NCBI GenBank assembly: GCA_964236535.1
Contig: CAXSEF010000001.1
Span: 1-64,000, forward strand
From: CAXSEF01 sp964236535
Lineage (GTDB): Bacteria > Pseudomonadota > Alphaproteobacteria > Acetobacterales > Acetobacteraceae
Direction: 5' to 3'
Length of the DNA: 64,000 bases
Shown one piece after another: positions 54,094 through 61,920 of this stretch (position 1 is the stretch's first letter; each line of letters opens with the position of its first letter). The position numbers were made by a program, and so were the translations under genes. The notes beneath the pieces were generated by a model. The model was given only the letters and a program-made list of their open reading frames with translations. It had not been told where the DNA came from and made no database searches.

Positions 54094-54624
54094 TCAGGCG
54101 CCGGCGGAGACCAGCTCGATCGCCGCGTTGACGCGCGCGGTGAGCGGCGCACTGGTCTGCTCGGCAAGCTTCATAGAGCTCTCGGCGAGGCGCGAACCCT
54201 CGGCCATCGCCTTTTCCAGGGTGGTGCGGGCGGTGCTGCTCTGCAGCGCCACGGCGTCCTGCAGCGAGCGGACCGAGCTCAGCGAGCGCAGCACCGAGAC
54301 GTTGTCCTGGAACGAGGCCTGCGCCGTCTGGCTGACCTGGCGGGTCAGGTCCTGCATGCCGGTGGTCCAGATCTGGCCGGCCTTGACCATCGCCTCGACG
54401 TTGCCCTGCCCGAAGGCCATCATCTGCTCGATCTGCTTCATCGCGTGCTCCACTCCGATCTTCGCCTTGCCTTGTGCGCCGCTCACGCCAGCGGTGGCTG
54501 CCGCCTCGGCCTGGCGCGCCCCGGACGCCACCGCCTCGAAGCTGTGCACCGCGTGCTGGGTCGCCTCGCGGGCCACATCCTGCACCACTGCCATGCCGTC
54601 GATCATCGCCTTCTTGCCGCTCAT
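54094..54624 (-). CDS. Phasin (PHB granule-associated protein)
   Basis: A 176-residue helical, Ala/Gln/Ser-rich protein of the phasin family: GVEHAMKQIEQMMAFGQGNV, EAMVKAGQIWTTGMQDLTRQ, VSQTAQASFQDNVSVLRSLS and SRLAESSMKLAEQ. Phasins coat polyhydroxybutyrate granules. ATG 54624 is preceded by AGGAGAA. Two PhaR-type sites flank a candidate promoter upstream, so it is probably repressed by PhaR in the absence of polymer. The longer open frame upstream overlaps these sites and is not used. Confidence 0.87.
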   Translation of the reverse strand: MSGKKAMIDGMAVVQDVAREATQHAVHSFEAVASGARQAEAAATAGVSGAQGKAKIGVEHAMKQIEQMMAFGQGNVEAMVKAGQIWTTGMQDLTRQVSQTAQASFQDNVSVLRSLSSVRSLQDAVALQSSTARTTLEKAMAEGSRLAESSMKLAEQTSAPLTARVNAAIELVSAGA

Positions 54625-54713
54625 CGCGCTTTCTCCTGCGGGACATGACCGCGACACGGTTGCCCGATTGTTTTTCTGTGGGGCACGCCGGCCACTTGCG
54701 GCCCTGCCCTTTG

Positions 54714-54724
54714 CTGCACTGCAG
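54714..54724. promoter_or_regulatory. PhaR-type operator, proximal
   Basis: CTGCACTGCAG, an exact CTGC-N3-GCAG, the consensus of PhaR binding in Paracoccus and Rhodobacter phaP promoters. It lies just downstream of the candidate -10 box, 90 nt before the phasin start. Confidence 0.6.
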
Positions 54725-54732
54725 CATCGGCG

Positions 54733-54761
54733 TTGTACGGGCACGCCGATACGGCAGTCAA
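54733..54761 (-). promoter_or_regulatory. Candidate phasin promoter
   Basis: On the minus strand TTGACT (54761-54756), 17-bp spacer, then GTACAA (54738-54733). A reasonable sigma-70 spacing, framed by two PhaR-like sites. Confidence 0.45.
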
Positions 54762-54770
54762 GGTGGATTG

Positions 54771-54779
54771 TGCACTGCA
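54771..54779. promoter_or_regulatory. PhaR-type operator, distal (one base off at each edge)
   Basis: TGCACTGCA within TTGTGCACTGCAACA: the same TGC-ACT-GCA core as the proximal site. It ends just upstream of the -35 box. Confidence 0.5.
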
Positions 54780-54938
54780 ACATCGAAGGATATCGGCCGT
54801 TCGCAGGGTCGCAGAAGCCTCTTGTTGCAACCAGGACGGGAGGACAGGGAAAAGCTGGTCGCGATACGGGACAAACGTGCTGGACAATGTGCCGGGCTGC
54901 CCCATACGATCCGGCCCAGGCACAAGGGATACACGCGG

Positions 54939-56096
54939 ATGGCTACTCGCTTTTGCCGGATTGCCGCGGGCGTGCGGTCGTGCCGCCCCGCCCGGGCCGT
55001 GCCGCTGCTGGTCGGGCTGGCGCTGCTCTGCCTGTCGTTCCGGCCGGCGGCGGCGCAGGTGTGGTCGGACCGCTACGCGTCGGTGGTGATCGATGCCGGC
55101 AGCGGCAACGTGCTCGAGCAGGTCAATGCCGACGAGCTGCGCTTTCCCGCCAGCCTGACCAAGCTGATGACTCTCTACATGGCGTTCGAGGCCCTGCGCG
55201 ACCACCGCATCACGCTCGACCAGCCGGTGCCGGTGTCGTGGCACACCGCATCGATGAGCCCGGTGAAGCTGGGTCTGGTGCCGGGCACCTACCTGACCGT
55301 CGAGCAGGCGATGCTGGCGATGGTGACGCTGTCGGCCAACGATGCCGCGTGCGCGATGGGCGAGCTGCTGGGCGGCGACGAGGAGCGGTTCGCGCAGATG
55401 ATGACGTTGCGCGCCCGCGCGCTGGGGATGACGCGCAGCACGTTCCGCAACGCTTCCGGCCTGCCCGATCCCGGCCAGGTCAGCACGGCGCGCGACCTCT
55501 CGGTGCTGGCGCTCCACCTGGTGCACGACTTTCCGGCGGACTACGCGCTGTTCAGCACGCCGTCCTTCGTGTTCCACGGCCGCGAGATCCTCAACCACGA
55601 CACGATGCTGCGGACCTATCCGGGGGCCGACGGGCTCAAGACGGGGTACACTGAACTTTCGGGCCGCAACTTGGTCACGTCCGCGGTGCACGGCAGCGTT
55701 CGGCTGATTGGCGTGGTGTTAGGCATGCGCTCTAACGGCGAGCGCGACGTGCACATGACGTCGCTGCTCGACGACGGGTTCGAGAAGATGGACGTGCCGG
55801 TCCTGCGCCGCGCGCCCTCGCGGGTGCGGGTGCCGACGCTGATCGCTGCCGCCGAGGCCGCGAGCCTGCCGTTGCGCGTCGCACCGGTGCTGCCGTTCCG
55901 CTATGCCATGCACCGTGGGCCGGAGCCGATCGCGCACCGGATCGCGCATTCCGGTGCGGGGCCGGGCCGCTCGCTGCCGCCCCGCATGGGTCCGCAGCCG
56001 ATCGAGTCGTTCGCACGGCTGCGGTTGATGCCGGCTGCCGCGCATGCCAGGGCGCCGGTCGAGAGCTGCACCCGACGTCACCCCTGCCTCCGCTGA
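54939..56096 (+). CDS. D-alanyl-D-alanine carboxypeptidase (DacA/DacC family)
   Basis: A 385-residue penicillin-binding protein of low molecular mass. Signal peptide (LLVGLALLCLSFRPAAAQ), then the active-site S-x-x-K (SLTK, about residues 72-75), S-x-N (SAND, about 131) and K-T-G (GLKTGYTE, about 233). It trims peptidoglycan stem peptides in the periplasm. The C-terminal about 90 residues are Arg/Pro-rich rather than the usual amphipathic anchor. ATG 54939 starts a sensible signal peptide. A repeat-family hairpin follows its stop. Confidence 0.9.
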   Translation: MATRFCRIAAGVRSCRPARAVPLLVGLALLCLSFRPAAAQVWSDRYASVVIDAGSGNVLEQVNADELRFPASLTKLMTLYMAFEALRDHRITLDQPVPVSWHTASMSPVKLGLVPGTYLTVEQAMLAMVTLSANDAACAMGELLGGDEERFAQMMTLRARALGMTRSTFRNASGLPDPGQVSTARDLSVLALHLVHDFPADYALFSTPSFVFHGREILNHDTMLRTYPGADGLKTGYTELSGRNLVTSAVHGSVRLIGVVLGMRSNGERDVHMTSLLDDGFEKMDVPVLRRAPSRVRVPTLIAAAEAASLPLRVAPVLPFRYAMHRGPEPIAHRIAHSGAGPGRSLPPRMGPQPIESFARLRLMPAAAHARAPVESCTRRHPCLR

Positions 56097-56117
56097 GCCT
56101 GCGCACCACCTCGTTCG

Positions 56118-56203
56118 TGGCGATCATCTGACGCACCTGTGCTGGCCCCGGCGCTCACGGCTGCCTCCGGGGCGCTCAGCTCCGGTGCCCGCACAAGCGC
56201 TCC
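56118..56203 (+). repeat. Second repeat family, copy 2: large hairpin after the carboxypeptidase gene
   Basis: Begins ATCATCTGACGCACCTGTGC and has GCGCTCACGGCTGCCTCC, GGGGCGCTCAGCTCCGG, CGCACAAGC. Shares its opening and closing motifs with 6746-6830, also just behind a coding region. Confidence 0.55.
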
Positions 56204-56417
56204 AGCCGGCTCGGCCCGGCGGGGTTTCAGGCAGGCTCGGGGGATGGCGGCTGGTGCGGCCGAGAACCGAGTGCGTCGCGGCTGGCGCGGCATTCTGCAG
56301 CGCCAGCGCCCGCTCTCTCGTCGGCAGCGGACGGGGCCCTTGTGCCGGGGCACGGTGTGCGCAATCTCGATGGCAGCCGGCTGCGATCCACGCCGGAGCC
56401 GAGCATACGGAGCGAGC

Positions 56418-57218
56418 ATGGACGGCGGCGCCGACACGAAACGGATCATCATCCACGAGCCAGCGGACTTCATCGGCATGCGCGCCGCCGGCCGGCTGGC
56501 GGCGGAGACGCTCGACATGATCGGCCCGCACGTCCGGCCGGATGTCACCACAGGCGAGCTGGATGTGCTGATCCACGATTTCACCCTGGCGCACGGTGCG
56601 GTGCCGGCGACGCTGAACTATCGCGGCTATCCGAAGTCGTCGTGCATCTCGCTCAACCACGTGGTCTGCCACGGCATCCCGGGCGAGCGGCGGCTGGTCG
56701 ACGGCGACGTGCTCAACATCGACGTCACGGTCATCGTGGACGGCTGGCACGGCGACACCAGCCGCATGTACGTGGCAGGCAAGCCGTCGACCCGGGCGCG
56801 CAACCTGATCGACGTCACCCACGAGGCGATGATGCGCGGCGTGCGCGCGGTGCGGCCGGGTGCGACGCTCGGCGACATCGGCCACGCCATCCAGTCCTAC
56901 GTCGAGGCGAACCGGTTCAGCGTGGTGCGCGACTTCTGCGGCCACGGGATCGGCCAGCGATTCCACGAAGCGCCGAACGTGCTGCATTTCGGCAGGGCCG
57001 GCGACGGGCCGGTGCTGCGGCGGGGTATGTTCTTGACCATCGAGCCGATGGTCAACGCCGGGCGGCCGGAGGTGAAGGTGCTCGACGACGGCTGGACCGC
57101 GGTGACGCGTGACCGTTCGCTGTCGGCGCAGTTCGAGCACATGGTGGGCGTGACCGAGGACGGATGCGAGGTGTTCACCTACTCTCCGGAGGGGTTGCAC
57201 CAGCCGGTCTTCGGGTAG
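56418..57218 (+). CDS. map: Methionine aminopeptidase, type I
   Basis: A 266-residue MetAP that removes the initiator Met. The five metal ligands are visible: Asp in LNIDVTVIVDG, Asp in WHGDTSRMY, His in CGHGIGQRFHEAP, Glu in TIEPMVN and Glu in QFEHMVGVTEDG. ATG 56418 fits; the longer frame upstream runs through repeat-like sequence. Confidence 0.94.
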   Translation: MDGGADTKRIIIHEPADFIGMRAAGRLAAETLDMIGPHVRPDVTTGELDVLIHDFTLAHGAVPATLNYRGYPKSSCISLNHVVCHGIPGERRLVDGDVLNIDVTVIVDGWHGDTSRMYVAGKPSTRARNLIDVTHEAMMRGVRAVRPGATLGDIGHAIQSYVEANRFSVVRDFCGHGIGQRFHEAPNVLHFGRAGDGPVLRRGMFLTIEPMVNAGRPEVKVLDDGWTAVTRDRSLSAQFEHMVGVTEDGCEVFTYSPEGLHQPVFG

Positions 57219-57317
57219 GGCAAGGCTCTGCCCACGGTCTGGACCTAGGGCCGGCCGGCCAGGGGCGAGGCGCCCGCCGCGGAGGGCCACGACGGGGCCT
57301 GCGGCGTGACCGTCCAG

Positions 57318-57440
57318 GCAGGCAAGGCCAGAGGCTCTGCCTCTGGACTCCGCCAAAGGCCAAGCCTTTGGAATCCATTTGCTTCAGGAAGCGGTTTCCG
57401 AGGGCTCAGGCTTTTGGCGGGCTGGGCGTAGCCCGCAAGG
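57318..57440 (-). repeat. Intergenic palindromic repeat, copy 14 (full length, reversed)
   Basis: CAGGCAAGGCCAGAGGCTCT, GCCTCTGGACTCCGCCAAAG, GCCAAGCCTTTGGAATCC, then GGTTTCCGAGGGCTCAGGC and GGCGGGCTGGGCGTAGCCCG. It lies in the convergent space of map and the Fae-like gene. Confidence 0.72.
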
Positions 57441-57540
57441 TTCCGACGGTCCCGCTTGGGCCATTGGGATGCGGGCCGAGAAAAATCCCAGACTTGCTGC
57501 GCTTACGGGTCAATGCCTGGGAGCGCTGGTATCGACTGAT

Positions 57541-57595
57541 GGATTCCACAGGGTTTCGTTCGGCGAAGTCCAGAGGAAGAATTTCTGGTCTTCCT
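57541..57595 (+). repeat. Intergenic palindromic repeat, copy 15 (right half, decayed)
   Basis: GGATTCCACAGGGTTTCG, then GAAGTCCAGAGGAAGAATTT, CTGGTCTTCCT. It touches the stop of the Fae-like gene. Confidence 0.55.
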
Positions 57596-58142
57596 ATATC
57601 TGGCCGTCGAGCCCCATCTGGTAGAACTCGTGGGTGATGCTGTCCTGGTGCTCCAGGAGCCAGTCTATGCTGGGCTCGTTGCTCATCGCCTTGCGGATGG
57701 CCGCGGTGACGGCCTTGCGGTGGCTGTCGAACAGCGCCTTGTGGTCGAGCGTATCGGTCTCGGCGACCGACGGGTCGAGCCAGATCGAGCAGATGATGCC
57801 GAGTTCGTTGGCCTGCTCCTTGGGGATGTGGCCGGCGCGGACGGCGTCGAGCACGCCGTTGGCGACCGCGGCCTGCACGGTGCCCATCAGGATGTTGGTG
57901 TAGCGCGAGCTTTTCGCCGTGACCTTGGACACGCACAGGGTGACAGGGCGTACCTGGATGTCGCAGTTCAGGATCGCGAACACCTTGGAGTGGCCGGGGG
58001 ACTGGTCGCCGACGAGGGTGGCGATCGCGGTGCCGACCGGGCCATCGAGCGCGCCGATGACGATCTCGGGCTCGGCCTCGGTACCGGGAGGACCGTCGGC
58101 GGAGAGCGCCTCGCCGGTGCGCAGGATGATCCGCTCGCTCAT
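57594..58142 (-). CDS. Formaldehyde-activating enzyme homologue (Fae-like)
   Basis: A 182-residue protein aligning over its whole length with Fae, which condenses formaldehyde with tetrahydromethanopterin: GEALSADGPPG, IGALDGPVGTAIATLVGDQS, FAILNCDIQVRPVTLCVSKV, LMGTVQAAVANGVLDAVRAG, IPKEQANELGIICSIWLDPS and the long final helix. In true Fae the segment between GEAL and IIG holds a catalytic His; here it reads SADGPPGTEAEPEIV with no His. So this is probably a Fae paralogue of the group known in many bacteria (Fae2-like), with unproven activity. Start ATG 58142 after AGGAGAA. Confidence 0.82.
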   Translation of the reverse strand: MSERIILRTGEALSADGPPGTEAEPEIVIGALDGPVGTAIATLVGDQSPGHSKVFAILNCDIQVRPVTLCVSKVTAKSSRYTNILMGTVQAAVANGVLDAVRAGHIPKEQANELGIICSIWLDPSVAETDTLDHKALFDSHRKAVTAAIRKAMSNEPSIDWLLEHQDSITHEFYQMGLDGQI

Positions 58143-58269
58143 GGGTCGTGTTCTCCTTGGGTTCGTAGGGCCTGCTTAGCGGCGGGCGGCAGGAGGAGAA
58201 AGGCCGGCGTGGCACCTCCGTCATTCGGGCGCCTCTCAACACCGGGATGCCAGAGGCTCGGCCAGTGGC

Positions 58270-58302
58270 TGCGTCCAGAGGCAGGGCTTCTGGCCTTGCC
58301 TG
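58270..58302 (+). repeat. Intergenic palindromic repeat, copy 16 (right half)
   Basis: GCGTCCAGAGGCAGGGCTTC, TGGCCTTGCCTGC. Abuts the stop of the TerC-type gene. Confidence 0.6.
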
Positions 58303-58303
58303 C

Positions 58304-58999
58304 TCAATACCAGTGCGGCACCGGGACCGCGGCCAGCCAGGCGCCGACCTCGCCCCAGCCGTCGCGGATCATGCCGACGGCCACGAAGGCGACGATGGCG
58401 AGGCCGAGCCAGGCGATCCAGCGGGCGCGGTCGAGCAGGCGGATCAGCACGCCGGCGGCGATGCCGGTGAGCAGCACCGACAGGGCAAGGCCCGCGACCA
58501 GCACCCAGACCCGGTCGCGCGCCACGCCGGCGACGGCGAGCACGTTGTCAAGGCTCATCGAGGCGTCGGCCAGGATGATCTGGGCGACCGCGCGCAGGGT
58601 GCCGCCGCGGCCGGCGGCGGTGGCGGGATCCGGCTCGGAGTGGCGCAGCTCGCGGGCCATGCGGCTGCAGACCCAGAGCAGGAGCACGCCACCGGCGAAG
58701 GTGAGCCCGATGATTGCGAGCAGCTGCAGGGTGACCAGCGCGAGGGCGATGCGCATGGCGGTGGCGGCGGCGATGCCGGCCACCATGGCGCGCCGCCGGC
58801 GCTCGGGGGGCAGGCGGGCGACGGCGAGGCCGATGACGACGGCGTTGTCGCCGGCCAGGGTTACATCGATCAGCAGGACCTGGGCCAGGCCGGCGAGCTG
58901 GCCGAGCCAGTCGTGGCGCAGGGTGGCAGCCTGCAGGTGAGCGGCGATGGCGAGGACAGCGTGGGCGAGGGACGCGAGCTGGGCTAGAAGGTCGTGCAT
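58304..58999 (-). CDS. TerC/YjbE-type integral membrane protein (putative metal exporter)
   Basis: A 231-residue protein with about seven helices. The TerC-family motifs are VLLIDVTLAGDNAVVIGLAV (Asp, Asn), TAMRIALALVTLQLLAIIGL and AQIILADASMSLDNVLAVAG (second D-N pair). The D-x-x-LAxDNA and SLDNV motifs are inside helices and probably bind a metal; related proteins export manganese. No yybP-ykoY-type element is visible in the 87 nt between it and the divergent purB. Start ATG 58999. Confidence 0.87.
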   Translation of the reverse strand: MHDLLAQLASLAHAVLAIAAHLQAATLRHDWLGQLAGLAQVLLIDVTLAGDNAVVIGLAVARLPPERRRRAMVAGIAAATAMRIALALVTLQLLAIIGLTFAGGVLLLWVCSRMARELRHSEPDPATAAGRGGTLRAVAQIILADASMSLDNVLAVAGVARDRVWVLVAGLALSVLLTGIAAGVLIRLLDRARWIAWLGLAIVAFVAVGMIRDGWGEVGAWLAAVPVPHWY

Positions 59000-59086
59000 C
59001 GTGATGTCCCCCGGCCGGGCGCCGTGCTGCGGGTGCGCCGCGTCGCGGCCGCGCGACGGCTGGGCTCAGACCCTTGGAGGGGCCGA

Positions 59087-60433
59087 ATGGTTCCACGCTA
59101 TACCCGCCCGGCGATGGCGGCGATCTGGGCGCCGCTCAATCGCTATCGCATCTGGTTCGAGATCGAGGCGCTGGCCGCCGAGGCGATGGTGCGGACCGGG
59201 GAGGTTCCGCAGGCGGCGGCGCGGGTGATCCGCGAGCGCGGCGACGCGCGGATGGCGGCGATGGGCGAGGCGGACCTCGAGCGGATCGACGCGATCGAGC
59301 GCGAGGTGCGCCACGACGTGATCGCGTTCCTGACCTGGCTTGCCGAGGGAATCGGGCCGGAGAGCCGGTTCGTGCATCTGGGGCTGACCAGCAGCGACGT
59401 GCTGGACACCACGCTTTCGGTGCAGATGACCCAGGCGGCGGACCTGCTGATCGCGGATGTGGACGCGGTGCTGGCGGCGTTGAAGCGGCGGGCGTTCGAG
59501 CACAAGCACACGCTGACGATCGGGCGCAGCCACGGCATCCATGCCGAACCGACCAGCTTCGGGCTCAAGCTGGCCGGGCATTACGCCGAGTTCGCGCGAA
59601 ACCGGGCGCGGCTGGTGGCGGCGCGGGCGGAGGTGGCGGTGTGCGCGATCAGCGGGGCGGTGGGGACGTATGCCCATGTCGATCCGGCGGTGGAGGCGTT
59701 CGTGGCGGAGCGGCTGGGGCTCGCGGCCGAGACGGTGTCCACGCAGGTGATCCCGCGCGACCGGCATGCGGCGTTCTTCTGCACGCTGGGGGTGGTGGCG
59801 TCGGGGGTGGAGCGGCTGGCGACCGAGGTGCGTCACCTGCAGCGCTCCGAGGTGCGCGAGGCGGAGGAATTCTTCCACCCGGGGCAGAAGGGGTCCTCGG
59901 CGATGCCGCACAAGCGCAACCCGGTGCTGAGCGAGAACCTGACCGGGCTGGCGCGGCTGGTGCGGGCGGCGGTGGTGCCGGCGCTGGAGAACGTGACGCT
60001 ATGGCACGAGCGCGACATCAGCCACTCCAGCGTGGAGCGGGTGATCGGGCCGGACGCGACGCTGGCGCTGGATTTCGCGCTGGGGCGGCTCGCGGAGATG
60101 ATGGACCACCTGGTGGTGTATCCGGAGCGGATGGCGGCAAACCTGGAGAGCCTGGGCGGCGTGGTGCACAGCGGCGAGGTGCTGCTGGCGCTGGCGCGCA
60201 GCGGGATCTCGCGCGAGGAGGCGTATGCGATCGTGCAGCGCAACGCGATGGCGACGTGGACCCGGCTCGGGGAACCGGACAGTCGGGGCTTCCGGGCGCA
60301 CCTCGATGCCGATCCTCAGATGGCAGGCCGGGTGGAGCCGGCGGTGCTGGACGAGGCGATGCGGGCGGAGCGGCACCTGCGGTCGATCGACGTCAGCTTC
60401 GCGCGGGTGTTCGGGGCGGTGGAGGCAGGGTGA
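59087..60433 (+). CDS. purB: Adenylosuccinate lyase
   Basis: A 448-residue fumarase/aspartase-superfamily enzyme acting twice in purine synthesis (SAICAR and adenylosuccinate cleavage). It shows RYTRPAMAAIWAPLNRYRIW, HLGLTSSDVLDTTLS, IGRSHGIHAEPTSFG, QVIPRDRHAAFF and the signature GSSAMPHKRNPVLSEN with the catalytic Ser. ATG 59087 with GGAGGGG ribosome site. Confidence 0.95.
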   Translation: MVPRYTRPAMAAIWAPLNRYRIWFEIEALAAEAMVRTGEVPQAAARVIRERGDARMAAMGEADLERIDAIEREVRHDVIAFLTWLAEGIGPESRFVHLGLTSSDVLDTTLSVQMTQAADLLIADVDAVLAALKRRAFEHKHTLTIGRSHGIHAEPTSFGLKLAGHYAEFARNRARLVAARAEVAVCAISGAVGTYAHVDPAVEAFVAERLGLAAETVSTQVIPRDRHAAFFCTLGVVASGVERLATEVRHLQRSEVREAEEFFHPGQKGSSAMPHKRNPVLSENLTGLARLVRAAVVPALENVTLWHERDISHSSVERVIGPDATLALDFALGRLAEMMDHLVVYPERMAANLESLGGVVHSGEVLLALARSGISREEAYAIVQRNAMATWTRLGEPDSRGFRAHLDADPQMAGRVEPAVLDEAMRAERHLRSIDVSFARVFGAVEAG

Positions 60434-60544
60434 GCACGGTCGCGCGGTCGTGACGATCTGCCTTCACGGAGCCTTTATCTCGCCCCGATAAGGTCCCAGG
60501 CAGCCTCGATACCTGTCAGCGAGGCCACAGGGAGTCCGCTCATT

Positions 60545-60751
60545 ATGCACAAGCTTCTGCTTACGTTCACTGCGCTGGGAGGGTTGGCGCTGGCCGTATC
60601 CGCTCCGGCGCAGGCGGCGCCGGTCATACCGCATCTCCAGGTCGCGCCTGCCGCAGTGCAGACGGTCCAGTACTACCCCGAGTACTATCACCGGCACGAC
60701 TGGCGCGGGCACCGTTGGCACCGCTGGCACCACTGGCACCACGGTTACTGA
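60545..60751 (+). CDS. Small His/Trp-rich exported protein
   Basis: A 68-residue protein with a clear signal peptide (LLLTFTALGGLALAVSAPAQA) and a tail dominated by His, Trp, Arg and Tyr (YYPEYYHRHDWRG, HRWHRWHHWHHGY). The mature part could bind metals. Ribosome site GGGAG before ATG 60545. A TTATC/GATAA inverted repeat lies about 70 nt upstream. The function is unknown. Confidence 0.65.
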   Translation: MHKLLLTFTALGGLALAVSAPAQAAPVIPHLQVAPAAVQTVQYYPEYYHRHDWRGHRWHRWHHWHHGY

Positions 60752-60767
60752 GACAGAACTCAGGCGA

Positions 60768-60890
60768 AGCAAGGCTGGGCTGCGCCCAGACCCACCAAGG
60801 GCCAGGTGCCTACGGGAACCCTGTCTTAAACATCGGGATTCTCAAGGCTTGCCTTGAGCGGAGTCCAGAGGCGGCGCCTCTGGCCTTGCT
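60768..60890 (+). repeat. Intergenic palindromic repeat, copy 17 (full length)
   Basis: AGCAAGGCTGGGCTGCGCCC, AGACCCACCAAGGGCC, a CTTAAACATCGGGATTCTC centre, AAGGCTTGCCTTGAGCGGAG and TCCAGAGGCGGCGCCTCTGG, CCTTGCT. It starts 16 nt after the small gene. Confidence 0.75.
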
Positions 60891-60963
60891 TGCCTGACCG
60901 GTCACGTGTCAGACGGCCCTGCCTGCTTCATTTGGGCGACCGGGATGCCCAACTGATCGTGCC

Positions 60964-61668
60964 ATGTGCACGCTCGTCCTGCTGCTGCGCCCCGGCGATC
61001 CCTGGCCGTTGCTGGTCGCGGCCAACCGCGACGAGATGCTGACCCGGCCGTGGCTGCCGCCGGCGGCGCACTGGGCGGGGCAGCCGGACGTGGTGGGCGG
61101 GCTCGACCAGCATGCGGGCGGGACCTGGATGGCGATGCGCGGCGGGATGCTGGCCGCAGTACTGAACCGGCGGCACAGCCTCGGGCCGTCGCCGGGCAGG
61201 CAAAGCCGGGGGGAGTTGCCGCTGGCCGCGCTGCGTCATGGGTCTGCGGCGGCTGCGGCGAGGGCGCTGGGCGGGCTGGACGCCTCGGCGTGGCGGCCGT
61301 TCAACCTGGTGGTGGCCGATGGCAGTGCGGCGTTCCTGGTGCGCGGTCTTGGGCACGGGGTTGCCGAGGCGACGCCGATGGCGCCTGGGCTGCACATGAT
61401 TACGGCGTTCGACCCGGACGATCCGGCCAGCGCCCGGGTGGCGCGGCAGCTGCCCCGCTTTGCGCAGGCGGCGGCACCGCTGCCGCCGGACTGGGCGGCG
61501 TGGCAGGACATCCTGATGGACGGGAGCGGGCCGGCGGCGAGCGCGATCCACGTGACGGAGCGTGGCGGGTTCGGGACGGTGTGCTCGTCCCTGGTCGGCG
61601 TGGGCGCATACGGGACGCAGCGGTGGCTGTTCTCGCGGGACGGCAGGTTCGCCGAGGTCGCCGGCTGA
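60964..61668 (+). CDS. NRDE/TANGO2-family protein
   Basis: A 234-residue member of the NRDE (TANGO2-like) family: starts MCTLVLLLRP, the name-giving NRDE motif is ANRDEMLTRPWLPPA, then GTWMAMRGGMLAAVLNRR and the C-terminal CSSLVGVG. The N-terminal Cys (residue 2) and the NRDE residues are conserved across the family and suggest an Ntn-hydrolase-like fold. The role in bacteria is unknown; eukaryotic TANGO2 has been tied to heme and acyl-CoA handling. Confidence 0.87.
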   Translation: MCTLVLLLRPGDPWPLLVAANRDEMLTRPWLPPAAHWAGQPDVVGGLDQHAGGTWMAMRGGMLAAVLNRRHSLGPSPGRQSRGELPLAALRHGSAAAAARALGGLDASAWRPFNLVVADGSAAFLVRGLGHGVAEATPMAPGLHMITAFDPDDPASARVARQLPRFAQAAAPLPPDWAAWQDILMDGSGPAASAIHVTERGGFGTVCSSLVGVGAYGTQRWLFSRDGRFAEVAG

Positions 61669-61699
61669 GGCCGGATGTCCGGGCTGGGGTGGCGGAAAG

Positions 61700-61798
61700 T
61701 GTCCGGCCTGACCGGACAGCAGGGGTCGGCAGGGGGCGAAACTGTCCGGCCAAACCGGACAGTTTCGGACAAAACTGTCCGGTTTGGCCGGACACTTT
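61700..61798. repeat. Array of three TGTCCGG-N5-CCGGACA hairpins
   Basis: Hairpin 1: 61700-61718. Hairpin 2: 61739-61765, a perfect 11-bp stem AAACTGTCCGG / CCGGACAGTTT with loop CCAAA. Hairpin 3: 61772-61798, the same stem with one mismatch and loop TTTGG. Additional half sites TGTCCGG lie at about 61677 and 61809. The array fills the convergent space between the NRDE gene and the nitrilase gene. It could work as a bidirectional terminator or as an operator cluster. Confidence 0.7.
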
Positions 61799-61865
61799 CG
61801 GGGTCGGTGTCCGGCGTGGCGTGACAGGATGGGCGGCCGAGGCGGTGCTTCCTGAACCAGCCGCC

Positions 61866-61920
61866 GCTCAAGACATGCCTTGAGCGGAGTCCAGAGGCGG
61901 CGCCTGTGACCTTGCCTGCT
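61866..61920 (+). repeat. Intergenic palindromic repeat, copy 18 (right half)
   Basis: GCTCAAGACATGCCTTGAGC (a near-perfect palindrome), GGAGTCCAGAGGCGGCGCCT, GTGACCTTGCCTGCT. It overlaps the nitrilase stop. Confidence 0.7.

Noticed and set aside
58142..58270. Riboswitch before the TerC-type gene
   Set aside because: This space is downstream of the TerC gene; the true 5' side (59000-59086) is too short and lacks the yybP-ykoY core.
61700..61798. CRISPR-like array
   Set aside because: The repeated units are short palindromes with 5-nt loops and irregular spacing of 20-40 nt, not direct repeats with uniform spacers; no cas genes are present.
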